NCBI RefSeq assembly: GCF_009711165.2
Contig: NZ_WMID02000007.1
Coordinates: 1 to 64,000 of the forward strand
Direction: 5' to 3'
DNA from: Flavobacterium sp. MC2016-06
Lineage (GTDB): Bacteria > Bacteroidota > Bacteroidia > Flavobacteriales > Flavobacteriaceae
DNA: 64,000 nt
Shown here piece after piece: positions 47,567 through 55,788 of this stretch. Position 1 is the stretch's first letter, and each line of letters begins with the position of its first letter. Below the pieces are notes generated by a model. That model did not search any database, was not told the DNA's origin, and worked only from the letters and a program-made list of their open reading frames with translations. The position numbers and the translations under genes were made by a program.

Positions 47567-48499
47567 ATGGAAAACGGAATATACGCTAAATTCAATACTA
47601 GCAAAGGTTCGATTTTAGTAAAATTAGAGCACGAATTGACACCAGGAACAGTTGGAAACTTCGTAGGATTGGCAGAAGGACACTTAGAAAATAAAATTAA
47701 ACCACAAGGAAATAAATTTTACGACGGATTATCATTTCACCGCGTAATTCCTGACTTCATGATTCAAGGAGGTTGCCCTCAAGGAACTGGAACAGGTGGT
47801 CCAGGTTACAAATTTGATGATGAATTTCACCCAAGTTTAAAACACGATCGTCCAGGAATTTTAGCAATGGCTAATTCTGGTGCAGCAACAAACGGATCTC
47901 AATTTTATATTACTCACGTTCCAACTTCTTGGTTAGACGGAAAACACACTGTTTTTGGTCACGTAGTTGAAGGACAAGATATCGTAGATGCAATTGCTCA
48001 AGGTGATGCTCTTGATACTTTAGAAATTGTAAGAGTAGGAGAAGAAGCTCAAAAATGGAACGCTATTGAAGCTTTTAGAACTTTTGAAGGTTCTCGTGCA
48101 AAACGTGAAGCTGCAGAAAAAGCTGCCGCTGAAGCTAAAATGGAAGAACTTGCTGCAGGTTTTGATAAAACAGAAAGCGGTTTACGTTACAAAATGATTC
48201 AAAAAGGTGACGGTAAAAGAGCAGAAGCTGGTAAAACAGTAGCGGTACATTACGAAGGATCTTTAGAAACTGGAAAAGTTTTTGATTCATCTTACCCACG
48301 TAAAAAACCAATCGAATTTAGATTAGGTCAAGGACAAGTTATTGAAGGATGGGACGAAGGTATTGCTTTATTGCAAGTAGGAGACAAAGCTCGTTTTGTT
48401 ATTCCTTCTCATTTAGCTTACGGTTCTGCAGGAGCAGGAGGAGTTATTCCGCCAAACGCAACTTTGATTTTTGACGTTGAGTTAATGGAAGTAAAATAA
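47567..48499 (+). CDS. Cyclophilin-FKBP fusion (dual immunophilin)
   Basis: A 310-residue protein with two peptidyl-prolyl isomerase domains. Residues 1-175 are a cyclophilin (FYDGLSFHRVIPDFMIQGG, then MANSGAATNGSQFYITHV and GKHTVFGHVVEG). A helical Ala/Glu linker follows (AEKAAAEAKMEELAAG). Residues 200-310 are an FKBP domain (VAVHYEGSLETGKVFDSSY; GWDEGIALLQVGDK; IPSHLAYGSAGAGGVIPPN). Both catalytic folds look intact. This order (cyclophilin then FKBP) is the CFBP class described from Flavobacterium johnsoniae; it assists protein folding in the cytoplasm, since there is no signal peptide. Confidence 0.94.
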   Translation: MENGIYAKFNTSKGSILVKLEHELTPGTVGNFVGLAEGHLENKIKPQGNKFYDGLSFHRVIPDFMIQGGCPQGTGTGGPGYKFDDEFHPSLKHDRPGILAMANSGAATNGSQFYITHVPTSWLDGKHTVFGHVVEGQDIVDAIAQGDALDTLEIVRVGEEAQKWNAIEAFRTFEGSRAKREAAEKAAAEAKMEELAAGFDKTESGLRYKMIQKGDGKRAEAGKTVAVHYEGSLETGKVFDSSYPRKKPIEFRLGQGQVIEGWDEGIALLQVGDKARFVIPSHLAYGSAGAGGVIPPNATLIFDVELMEVK

Positions 48500-48544
48500 G
48501 AATTAGATCAGTTTTGTTCTAATTTAAAAAATGTCTAAATAAGG

Positions 48545-48577
48545 AATCCCATTCGTACGCGAGTGGGATTTTTTTAT
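48545..48577 (+). terminator. Terminator of the immunophilin gene
   Basis: AATCCCATTCG, TACG, CGAGTGGGATT followed by a T run. Confidence 0.85.
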
Positions 48578-48602
48578 ATTTACTACAAAAAACAAAGCTC
48601 TG

Positions 48603-48920
48603 ATGAAATCAAAATTTTTAATCCTTGCAGCAGTAACCTTATTATTGGTTTCTTGTGGCACTCAAAAGTCGGCTCCAGTAGCAGCAACTCCACCACCAGC
48701 ACCTGCTGCCGAAACTGCAAAAGCTGTAGCTTTGACACCTGAATTAGCAGAAGGTCAAAACTTGTACTCAAACAATTGTGCAAAATGTCACAAATTGTAT
48801 GATCCGAAAAAATTCAAACAGGAAGAATGGACACCAATCTTAGTGAGAATGGGTAAAAAAGCTCATTTAGATGAAACACAGATGGCATCTATTACGAATT
48901 ATATCAATTCGCAATTGTAA
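48603..48920 (+). CDS. Small cytochrome c lipoprotein
   Basis: A 105-residue lipoprotein. The lipobox gives Cys18 (LLLVSCGTQ); a proline-alanine-rich spacer follows (APVAATPPPAPAAET, about 24-40); then a single heme site C59-A-K-C62-H63. A methionine in LVRMGKKAHL is a candidate distal ligand. It is a periplasmic or outer-membrane-anchored electron carrier, with the flexible spacer letting the heme domain move. No cytochrome oxidase genes are adjacent. Terminator at 48930-48962. Confidence 0.88.
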   Translation: MKSKFLILAAVTLLLVSCGTQKSAPVAATPPPAPAAETAKAVALTPELAEGQNLYSNNCAKCHKLYDPKKFKQEEWTPILVRMGKKAHLDETQMASITNYINSQL

Positions 48921-48929
48921 AATAGTAAA

Positions 48930-48962
48930 GAAAGCATTCTATAATCGGGATGCTTTTTTTTT
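48930..48962 (+). terminator. Terminator of the cytochrome c gene
   Basis: AAAGCATTC paired with GGATGCTTT around TATAATCG, then T's. Confidence 0.8.
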
Positions 48963-48976
48963 GGATGAGGTATAAA

Positions 48977-49002
48977 AAAACACCTTCACAAATGAGGTGT
49001 TT
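48977..49002 (-). terminator. Terminator of the GreA/Rnk-like gene
   Basis: Minus strand AAACACCTC, 7-base loop, AAGGTGTTT followed by T's. Confidence 0.8.
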
Positions 49003-49009
49003 AAAAAAG

Positions 49010-49390
49010 TTATGTATTGCTTACAGCAATTATTTTTAAAGTTTTTATTCCAGCAGGTAATTCCCAATCAACTTCGTCATTTTCTTTAAAACCAATAATC
49101 GCAACACTTAACGGTGCCAGAATAGAAATTTTCCCTTCTTTTACATCTGCAAATGATGGCAGCACAATCTGAATTTTCATCTGCTTTTTTGCCTTTACAT
49201 CTTCAATTGTAATATGCGAATTAATTCGGATAATAGAATGGTCTAGAATGTCTGTTTTGCTAATAACGGCGCGATCTAATTCCTGCGAAAGTAAATTAGC
49301 TTCCTTAGCATTTGTTTCGTTTTTACTTTTTAGTATCAACTCTCTCAGAAGTTTGTAATCTCCAGAGGAAAATGTAGGTGTTGGTTTCAT
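49010..49390 (-). CDS. GreA/GreB C-terminal-domain (Rnk-like) transcription factor
   Basis: A 126-residue protein. The C-terminal half (about 55-124) is the FKBP-like GreA/GreB C-terminal domain (ILAPLSVAIIGFKENDEVDW, then ELPAGIKTLKI). The N-terminal half is short and helical (YKLLRELILKSKNETNAKEA), as in Rnk and not the long coiled coil of GreA. The protein should bind RNA polymerase near the secondary channel; an effect on elongation is inferred. It has a very long predicted 5' leader with hairpins (49391-49739). Confidence 0.85.
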   Translation of the reverse strand: MKPTPTFSSGDYKLLRELILKSKNETNAKEANLLSQELDRAVISKTDILDHSIIRINSHITIEDVKAKKQMKIQIVLPSFADVKEGKISILAPLSVAIIGFKENDEVDWELPAGIKTLKIIAVSNT

Positions 49391-49572
49391 AATTGTATTT
49401 ATTATTATTTATTTAAAATGATATTTTTATTAGAAGAGAGATTTGTATCAAAATCTAAATTTTTAAAAAAAGCAGACTACAATCTGTTTATCAGTAAAAA
49501 CGGATTGAGGGAAACAGAAAATGATTTGAAAGAGAGCTGTTCTTTCAAATAAAATAAAAAATTAAAATTTGG

Positions 49573-49740
49573 TAAAAATCCTCCGCCTGAAAGAAGAAAT
49601 TGAGATAGACGGAGGCCTAATTAATAAAGGCCTTATTATGCGAAATAATTACAGCCGTAATTGGTTTTCTTGAAAAAGAAAACGACAAATTAAAAACTGT
49701 AAATGGTATTATATTCCTCATAAGGATAACTAAATTGATC
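49573..49740 (-). ncRNA. Candidate structured RNA or leader upstream of the GreA/Rnk-like gene
   Basis: Minus strand. A TATCTTTG box (49750-49743) predicts a start near 49739. Downstream five hairpins follow in a row: TCCT/AGGA (49726-49715), GTTTTCTT-TTTC-AAGAAAAC (49683-49664), AATTAC-GGCT-GTAATT (49662-49647), AGGCC(T)/AGGCCT (49633-49613) and CCTCCG/CGGAGG (49615-49580) followed by ATTTTTACC, which could terminate. It may be a stand-alone small RNA or a leader that reaches the gene at 49390. Its AT-rich spacers make coding unlikely. Confidence 0.4.
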
Positions 49741-49779
49741 TACAAAGATAATCAATCTTTTTGAATTGAAAGAAAATGT

Positions 49780-50334
49780 TTACTTCCACTTGATATTGCA
49801 GCCGATACTCGGTTTCTGAGGTTCCTTCATGCTTCTGTTATAAATCAAGGCATCAATGGCACTTCTGAGGTCACTGCCACTTAACGGAATTCCGTTTCCA
49901 GGTCGAGAATCATCCAGTTGTCCTCTATAAAATAAACGATCTTGATTGTCAAATAAATAAAAATCGGGCGTGCAGGCAGCTTCATAAGCTTTTGCAACTT
50001 CTTGACTTTCGTCGAATAAATAAGGAAAGTCTATTTTGTTTTCAAAAGCAAATTCTGTCATTAATTCAGGAGAATCCTGAGGAAATTTTTCAACATCATT
50101 ACTCGAAATCGCAATTACTCCAATTCCCTGAACGCGGTAATCGTTGGCAATCATCACAACCTCTTTAATAACATGAAGTACAAACGGACAATGATTGCAG
50201 ATAAACATAACCAATGTACCTTTTGATCCTTTTAATTCTTCAAAAGAATAAATATTGTTTGAATTAGTATCTTTTAAAGTAAAGCTTGGAGCAACTGTTC
50301 CCAGCGGAATCATATTTGAAGGAGTTCGTGCCAT
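49780..50334 (-). CDS. Thioredoxin-like peroxiredoxin (AhpC/TSA family)
   Basis: A 184-residue redox protein. The fold starts IPLGTVAPSFTLKD; the active region is C46-N-H-C49 in FICNHCPFVLHV; the cis-Pro lies near ACTPDFYLFD. The CxxC with Asn-His points to a thioredoxin-type protein in the AhpC/TSA superfamily, probably of the group annotated as thioredoxin-family peroxiredoxin. It likely reduces a peroxide or partner disulfide in the cytoplasm. The open frame begins at 50355; the ATG at 50334 (MARTPSNMIPL) is the family start. Confidence 0.85.
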   Translation of the reverse strand: MARTPSNMIPLGTVAPSFTLKDTNSNNIYSFEELKGSKGTLVMFICNHCPFVLHVIKEVVMIANDYRVQGIGVIAISSNDVEKFPQDSPELMTEFAFENKIDFPYLFDESQEVAKAYEAACTPDFYLFDNQDRLFYRGQLDDSRPGNGIPLSGSDLRSAIDALIYNRSMKEPQKPSIGCNIKWK

Positions 50335-50512
50335 TTTAGAATAATATTTATTCAAAAATAACCTTTAAAATCTGTAAAAGAAAGCGCACAAGGACAAAAA
50401 ATATCCAAAAGAAGCCTTATTGTAAAATAGGCAGATCTTTGGATATTAATTGTTTTTGTGTGTAACTGTTTATTTTTTAAAAATTAAAGAGTTTTAAAAG
50501 GGAAATATGATT

Positions 50513-51073
50513 TTATAGTAAGGGAAGTATTTTTTTCTGTATCATTTTTGAGTCGTCCCTCCAATCATTCCCATTATTGTCTTTCCAATTTGTAACCATT
50601 AATATTTCTCCTTTATTGTTTAAAAGTATATATTTTGAATAATCATCTATATTTTCAAAGTCTTTCGGTGTTATTTCTGTTACAAATTTTTTATTTTTTT
50701 CACTTCTTTTTGTCCCGTATAATTCGTCTTTAAGAATAACAATTTTTATATCCTCTTTTATTCCTTTAAGATATTTAATTGCTTCTTTAGTTTTTTCATC
50801 TCCTTCTGCTTCAACTAATAAAATATATAAATCGATATTATTTTCAATAGAAAATTGAATAGCATTTGGCAGATGTAATCGGCATGGTTTACACCAAACT
50901 CCAAAAGTAAAAAATATAGTATTTTTTGTTTTTGAATTTTCTGCTATGCATTTTAGGTCTTTAGTATCAATTGCATAAATTTCATCTTTTTTTGAAAACT
51001 GTAAATTGCAGTTTTCTTGTGCATTAGATAAAAAAGTAAAAAGTAAAATAAAAAATAGGATTCTGTTTTTCAT
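50513..51073 (-). CDS. Periplasmic thioredoxin-fold protein
   Basis: A 186-residue exported protein; the signal peptide ends FLSNAQ. The active-site motif is W60-C61-K-P-C64 in FGVWCKPCRLHLP. The remainder is a single TlpA-like thioredoxin domain (YILLNNKGEILMVTNWK). It would act as a disulfide reductase in the periplasm. It lies between two unrelated genes on the same strand, 108 bases after the lipoprotein gene and 178 bases before the next gene. Confidence 0.85.
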   Translation of the reverse strand: MKNRILFFILLFTFLSNAQENCNLQFSKKDEIYAIDTKDLKCIAENSKTKNTIFFTFGVWCKPCRLHLPNAIQFSIENNIDLYILLVEAEGDEKTKEAIKYLKGIKEDIKIVILKDELYGTKRSEKNKKFVTEITPKDFENIDDYSKYILLNNKGEILMVTNWKDNNGNDWRDDSKMIQKKILPLL

Positions 51074-51181
51074 GTTTTCCAGATGATTAAGATCAAAAAT
51101 AGTTGGTAATAAAGTTTTTAATTAAAGTGATTTTTTAAAATTTTAAAAAAAAGTTACCAACTATTTTTGAAAATATTATAC

Positions 51182-51778
51182 TTAATCTAAGTAAATTCTA
51201 TAGCCTCCGAAATTCCCTAATGATTTGTCAAATAAATAACTACCATTATGAAAAACTAGATCTTTCCCAATTTTACTTTTTAAATCTAAAGGAAAATCTT
51301 TATCAATTTTAAAAGTAAGAGAACTAGCTGAGATGTCTGTAGGAGCACTTTCTGCCAAAAGAATATCTATATAATATTTATTTATTTTTGAGTCAAACTC
51401 TAATATAGTAGAGCCTCCTGTACTGGATAAAATATTTGTTTTTGAAGATTTGCCTTCTAATTGAGGGATTTCGTCTATTGGTGGAATTTCTTCTAAAGGA
51501 GGTAATGCTTCTATTGGAAACCATTCTGCATTGCAAAGTCCCCATCCGCCACAATTTTTACTTGCTCTTCCCCATTCATCCCATTGCACAATTATTATGT
51601 CGCCTTCTGCTTTTTTTCCAGTTGCATTTGTGCTAATCCTGTCATTTGCATTCAAAAACTTTAATTTACCAGCAATTGAATTTTCATCAATACTTGAAGA
51701 GTCAGTATCTTTTGAACAAGAAATAAATGAAATTGTCACGATAAATATCGTTAATATACCTAATTTTATTTTGGTCAT
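51182..51778 (-). CDS. Lipoprotein of unknown function
   Basis: A 198-residue lipoprotein with Cys21 in ISFISCSKDTDSSS. An unusual low-complexity segment PPLEEIPPIDEIPQLEG lies near 93-109; ahead of it is WDEWGRASKNCGGWGLCNAE with two cysteines. The C-terminal half is beta-rich (GSTILEFDSKINKYYIDIL). I recognise no family. The gene is on the same strand as the thioredoxin-like gene and may share its promoter region. Confidence 0.75.
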   Translation of the reverse strand: MTKIKLGILTIFIVTISFISCSKDTDSSSIDENSIAGKLKFLNANDRISTNATGKKAEGDIIIVQWDEWGRASKNCGGWGLCNAEWFPIEALPPLEEIPPIDEIPQLEGKSSKTNILSSTGGSTILEFDSKINKYYIDILLAESAPTDISASSLTFKIDKDFPLDLKSKIGKDLVFHNGSYLFDKSLGNFGGYRIYLD

Positions 51779-52238
51779 ATTGTGTGTCTTAGTGAATAAG
51801 TATGATTTATGGTATTTTACTTATTCGGATTAATATTATTTGTTTTTGGTTAACCGTTGTAAATATGAAATAAATAATATTAATTTGTAAGATTTAATTT
51901 TAAAAATTAACTAATAATTAACAAGTGTGGAGCTGTTAATATTTATGTAATCCTTGTGTTTATTGTATAGTTATGACTAAATAATTCATTCGGTTAAAGT
52001 TCAAATTGTTTAATTTGATTAATTTTGGTAATTAGTCTTTAACTGCCTAAATTCGGCAGTTAAAGTGCTGGAATTAAGTGCAGAATTTTAGTAATATTGA
52101 ATTTTATATAATAAGATTATTATGATTTAAAAATATATTTTTGTGAGTAATTTTTTAAATAAATGAAGAAAAAAAATACTCAATCCTGAAACAAATTTTC
52201 AGCTTGTAGTACAAAAAGGTTTCTTTTACATCTTTTAT
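51779..52238. other. Gene-free region with a perfect 11-bp hairpin
   Basis: This 460-base AT-rich stretch shows one clear feature: CTTTAACTGCC (52037-52047) paired with GGCAGTTAAAG (52055-52065) around TAAATTC. No T run follows on either strand, so it is more likely an operator or structured leader than a terminator. Nothing else was recognised. Confidence 0.5.
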
Positions 52239-53135
52239 TTATGAATTTAAAAAGTCGAGTAAATCTTCATTTAAACGATCTCTTTCGGTGTAGAATAACC
52301 CATGTGGTGCACCTTCATAAACAATATACGTATTATTAGCGATTGATTCTGAAGCTTTTTTTGAAGTCAGATCAATCGGGACTATTTTATCATCATTTCC
52401 GTGAATAATAAGCGTTGGAACTTTTATAGTATGAAGTTCATCTCTAAAATCAGTATTAGAAAAAGACTCAGCACATTTTAGCGTTGCTCTCGGCGAAGCA
52501 AAAGAACACAGCATTCTATAATATTCTAATAAAGCAGTGCTCAAAGGTTTATTAATGATGTTTATACCAAAAAATATTTTTCCAAAATTGTCTACAAAAG
52601 CAATACGGTCTTCTTTGATCGCTGCAGCTGTCGATTCGCTTTTTTCTCGCGGATGTCCGTCTGGATTATCTTCTGTTTTTAATAAAAAAGGAATAATCGA
52701 AGAAATCAATCCTGCTTTAGTAACGCCTCTTCCGCCATGTCGGCTAAAATAGCGTACCACTTCACCGCCACCCATAGAGAAGCCAATAAGTGCAGCGTCT
52801 TCTAGTTGAAGCTGTTCGATTATTTCGCTAAGATCATCAGTTAAAGTGTCATAATCATAACCGTCCCAAGGCTGTGAAGATTTACCAAAACCGCGTCGGT
52901 CATAAGCAATAACCCTAAAATTATTTTGAACTAAAAACTCAATTTGATATTCCCACATTTCGTTTGAAAGCGGCCAGCCGTGAATCAAGATTACTGGTTT
53001 TCCTTTACCATAATCTTTTACATAAAGTTTTACATTTTGAGCCGTTTCTATGTATTTATCAGTATTTTGTTCTTTGATGTCAAAATCAGAATCTCTTAGA
53101 GAAGAAGTGCTGGTGTTTATTAAACTATTTTCCAT
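52239..53135 (-). CDS. Alpha/beta hydrolase (non-heme chloroperoxidase/arylesterase-like)
   Basis: A 298-residue hydrolase. The nucleophile elbow is ALIGFSMGGGEVVRYF; the acid is in IIHGNDDKIVP; the His is in EGAPHGLFYTERDR. VILIHGWPLSNEMWEYQ is the oxyanion strand. These features match the cofactor-free haloperoxidase/arylesterase group. No signal peptide. The open frame begins at 53189 but the ATG at 53135 (MENSLINTSTSS) is more natural. Upstream is the MITE-like repeat at 53264. Confidence 0.85.
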   Translation of the reverse strand: MENSLINTSTSSLRDSDFDIKEQNTDKYIETAQNVKLYVKDYGKGKPVILIHGWPLSNEMWEYQIEFLVQNNFRVIAYDRRGFGKSSQPWDGYDYDTLTDDLSEIIEQLQLEDAALIGFSMGGGEVVRYFSRHGGRGVTKAGLISSIIPFLLKTEDNPDGHPREKSESTAAAIKEDRIAFVDNFGKIFFGINIINKPLSTALLEYYRMLCSFASPRATLKCAESFSNTDFRDELHTIKVPTLIIHGNDDKIVPIDLTSKKASESIANNTYIVYEGAPHGLFYTERDRLNEDLLDFLNS

Positions 53136-53263
53136 TTTCGTGTGTTTTAGGTCAGCTTGACTAATTTGTTTTGTAAAATTAGAAGTCAAGGCTAAAAAAC
53201 AGTTATAGAATTAGTGGTAATACTTACAAAATTAATAGGTTTGTAATAATACGGTAAGTATAT

Positions 53264-53418
53264 TTTTTTTTAACACATAGAAACATAGATTTTGTAAGTT
53301 CAAAAGAAGGTGTTTCACTTATTTGAAATGCACATAGTACTGTCTATATGAAAGAAATGAATTTCTTTTTTTAGATTCTTTTTCCAAATAAAATCTATGT
53401 TTCTATGTGTTAAAAAAA
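53264..53418. mobile_element. 155-bp MITE-like palindromic element
   Basis: Terminal arms of 29-30 bases, 53264-53293 (starting TTTTTTTTAACACATAGAAA) and 53390-53418 (ending CTATGTGTTAAAAAAA), are perfect inverted copies around a 96-base non-coding interior with further weak pairing. No frame encodes a transposase, so a non-autonomous element is likely. It lies in the 53136-53468 gap upstream of csaA and may carry or interrupt its promoter. Confidence 0.7.
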
Positions 53419-53468
53419 CACACACCCAAAAAAAGTTAGCTTTACAAATAAACGATATACTAAAAAAA

Positions 53469-53804
53469 ATGGATTTAACTTGGAATGAATTTGAAAGAAC
53501 TGATATGCGAGTAGGAACAATAATCGATGTAAACGATTTTCCAGAGGCTCGAAAACCAGCTTTTCAGCTCACAATTGATTTTGGTACCGAAATAGGAATC
53601 AGAAAATCATCGGCACAAATTACAAAACGCTATGCTAAAGAAGATTTACTAAACCGACAAATTGTAGCCGTTGTAAATTTTCCTAAAAAACAAATCGGTA
53701 AATTTATGAGTGAATGTTTAGTCTTGGGCGCAGTAGGCGAGGAAGGAGACGTTATTTTATTAGCTCCCGATTTTAAAATTGACAATGGACTTAGAATTGG
53801 ATAA
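53469..53804 (+). CDS. csaA: CsaA-type tRNA-binding protein
   Basis: A 111-residue homodimeric protein with the OB-fold tRNA-binding domain of the MetRS C terminus/Arc1p type. It starts MDLTWNEFERTDMRVG; the central segment is FQLTIDFGTEIGIRKSSAQI; QIVAVVNFPKKQIGKFMSEC and DVILLAPDF complete it. CsaA is a putative chaperone or tRNA binder in the cytoplasm. The frame extends 72 bases upstream into the MITE, where the residues are low complexity, so the ATG at 53469 is chosen. Confidence 0.9.
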   Translation: MDLTWNEFERTDMRVGTIIDVNDFPEARKPAFQLTIDFGTEIGIRKSSAQITKRYAKEDLLNRQIVAVVNFPKKQIGKFMSECLVLGAVGEEGDVILLAPDFKIDNGLRIG

Positions 53805-53857
53805 ATAGAGTTTTCAGTCACAGGATAACTTTGTAAACTGTGACCGAAAATTATTTT

Positions 53858-54409
53858 TTAAATGAGATTTATTTTAGCAATCAATTGTGCTAATATTTCT
53901 TGTCCTTCTTCCCAATATTTTAAATCAGAATCAGAATTAATGTGTCCTTGCTGGCCCACATTTACAAAATCACTTCCCCATATTTGAGCAAAATATTGTT
54001 TTCTTTCAAAAGAAGCATAAGGATCATTTTCACTTGCAACTAATACAGATGGAAATGGAAGTTTGTAAAGAGGCATTGGCGAAAAATTCCGAATAATTTC
54101 TGGAGTATGTTCCGGTGAATCGACATCGGCAGGAGCAACCAAAAATGCGCCGATAATGTTTTTGTTCGTATTAGTTTCTGCCCAATGCAGGACTAATGAA
54201 ACTGCTAAACTGTGCGCAACTAAAATAGTCGGGCTATCAAGTTTTGCAACTTCTTCATTTAAACGCTGCAGCCATTCTTCGCGAATGGGTTCATCCCAAT
54301 TATCCTGAACTAAACGAATTGAGTTTTTAAATTTCTCGTGCCAAAAGGTTTGCCAGTGTTTTTCGCCAGAATTTCCGAGACCGGGTAAAATTAATAAAGT
54401 TGTTTCCAT
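53858..54409 (-). CDS. RBBP9/YdeN-family serine hydrolase
   Basis: A 183-residue small alpha/beta hydrolase. LLILPGLGNSGEKHWQTFW is typical; the nucleophile is in VAHSLAVSLVL, the acid in ASENDPYAS and the histidine in GQQGHINSDS. Family members cleave small esters; biological substrates are unknown. It lies 22 bases after the alpha/beta hydrolase at 54432 on the same strand, so the two are likely co-transcribed. Confidence 0.9.
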   Translation of the reverse strand: METTLLILPGLGNSGEKHWQTFWHEKFKNSIRLVQDNWDEPIREEWLQRLNEEVAKLDSPTILVAHSLAVSLVLHWAETNTNKNIIGAFLVAPADVDSPEHTPEIIRNFSPMPLYKLPFPSVLVASENDPYASFERKQYFAQIWGSDFVNVGQQGHINSDSDLKYWEEGQEILAQLIAKINLI

Positions 54410-54431
54410 TGCCGTGGATTTTATTTAGTGA

Positions 54432-55256
54432 TTATTTTGTGTGTTCTTTTATAATTCGGTTTACTTCATTTACGAGTAAAGGAAAACCAGGCTCAGTCAT
54501 TCCGTGACCGTAACCGTCTAATTCGTAAAGTTTAGTTTGTTTGTGTCCAACAAGTTTCATCATGCGTGCCATATAAGCGTTTTCTTCATATCGGCCTAAC
54601 ATCTCTAGTTCTCGGTCGCCCGTTATTAATAATAAAGGCGGTGCATCTGCGCGAACATAAAAAAGCGGTGCAAGAGCATCAATAGTAGGAGTTGTATCTG
54701 GAATTCCGTTTTCTTTTCTAGCTGTAAAATGGGTAATGCATTGACCGCTGAACGGAATTAATCCCGCAATTTTATTAGCATCGATTTTTTCTTTTTGCAG
54801 CCATTTTTTATCCAAACCAGTCATTAAAGCTAAATAACCGCCCGCAGAATGTCCTGAAACAAAAATTAAAGAAGAATCGCCGCCATAACTCGCAATACTG
54901 TTAAAAGCCCAAGCAATAGCAGCTGCAGCGTCTTTAATGCAATCTTCAACTTTTACCTTTGGAGATAATCTGTAACCCACGCCAATAATGGCAAATCCTT
55001 TGTTCTTTAGTGCTTCGGGGATTTCTTTAGTGCCTCCGGTTAATCCGCCGCCGTGAAACCAAACAATAGTAGCAAAGCCTGTTTTGTTTTTAGGATAATA
55101 AATATCTAAAACACATCTTTCGTTAATGTAACTATCAGATTTATTGGTTGGAGCATTGTAATATTGAATATTAGATTTTGTTTCGTATTCTAGTTTTTGA
55201 GCAAAAGCATTAAGTCCAAGAAAGAAAAAACAAAGTATCGGAAGTAATTTTTTCAT
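54432..55256 (-). CDS. Secreted BD-FAE/carboxylesterase-like alpha/beta hydrolase
   Basis: A 274-residue exported hydrolase; the signal peptide ends GLNAFAQ. HGGGLTGGTKE is the HGGG oxyanion motif, and FVSGHSAGGYLALM contains the nucleophile Ser. The acid lies in LLITGDRELEML and the histidine in GYGHGMTEP. This is the hormone-sensitive-lipase/carboxylesterase arrangement seen in feruloyl esterases and kynurenine formamidases. Upstream of ATG 55256 the frame continues without a start of better quality. It precedes the RBBP9-like gene by 22 bases. Confidence 0.88.
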   Translation of the reverse strand: MKKLLPILCFFFLGLNAFAQKLEYETKSNIQYYNAPTNKSDSYINERCVLDIYYPKNKTGFATIVWFHGGGLTGGTKEIPEALKNKGFAIIGVGYRLSPKVKVEDCIKDAAAAIAWAFNSIASYGGDSSLIFVSGHSAGGYLALMTGLDKKWLQKEKIDANKIAGLIPFSGQCITHFTARKENGIPDTTPTIDALAPLFYVRADAPPLLLITGDRELEMLGRYEENAYMARMMKLVGHKQTKLYELDGYGHGMTEPGFPLLVNEVNRIIKEHTK

Positions 55257-55291
55257 TTTATAAATATTAAAAACAAGGAATTTAAATATAT

Positions 55292-55324
55292 AAAAAAAGT
55301 CCAAATTGCAGGACAAATTGGACT
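55292..55324 (-). terminator. Terminator of the DUF3276 gene
   Basis: Minus strand AGTCCAATT, 7-base loop, AATTTGGACT with one bulge, then T's. Confidence 0.75.
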
Positions 55325-55351
55325 CGTACTTTTAAAAAAAGTTATGTAGGA

Positions 55352-55735
55352 CTAAATATCGTCAAAATCAATATCAGTAAAACTATTTCTTTGGCCTTCA
55401 GGTTTATCAGTACCATATTCTTTTTTAAAGTCTTTTTGATGCCTTTCAGAGATTACTTCTTCGCCTTTGTGGTTCAAGACGTATGAAGTCATTTCTTCTA
55501 GTATTTCGGCAAAAGCACCAAAATCTTCTTTGTATAAGTAAATTTTGTGTTTCTTGAAATGAAACGAACCATCTTCTTCGGTAAATTTTTTGCTTTCAGT
55601 AATCGTGATATAATAATCGTCTGCTTTAGTAGCTCTCACATCAAAGAAATAAGTTCTTCTTCCTGCTCGTAATACTTTAGAAAAAATCTCTTCTTTTTCT
55701 AACATGTCATTTTCTCTCATAATACGTTCTATCAT
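55352..55735 (-). CDS. DUF3276 PUR-family DNA/RNA-binding protein
   Basis: A 127-residue protein of the PUR-alpha fold found across Bacteroidota (Bpur in Borrelia). Core residues are IFSKVLRAGRRTYFFDVRAT, then DYYITITESKK, HKIYLYKEDFGAFAEILEEM, which make the single PUR repeat. These proteins bind single-stranded or structured nucleic acid; the target here is unknown. The C-terminal acidic-basic tail (PEGQRNSFTDIDFDDI) is unstructured. It is a single gene between the ABC transporter and the hydrolases. Confidence 0.9.
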   Translation of the reverse strand: MIERIMRENDMLEKEEIFSKVLRAGRRTYFFDVRATKADDYYITITESKKFTEEDGSFHFKKHKIYLYKEDFGAFAEILEEMTSYVLNHKGEEVISERHQKDFKKEYGTDKPEGQRNSFTDIDFDDI

Positions 55736-55788
55736 TTTTGGAATTAATAGTACTCAAAAATCATAAAAAATTATCTATTACGCAACAT

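Noticed and set aside
53397..53468. N-terminal extension of csaA
   Set aside because: These 24 codons lie largely within the MITE arm and its A-rich flank, give a low-complexity peptide, and the family starts at MDLTWNEF.
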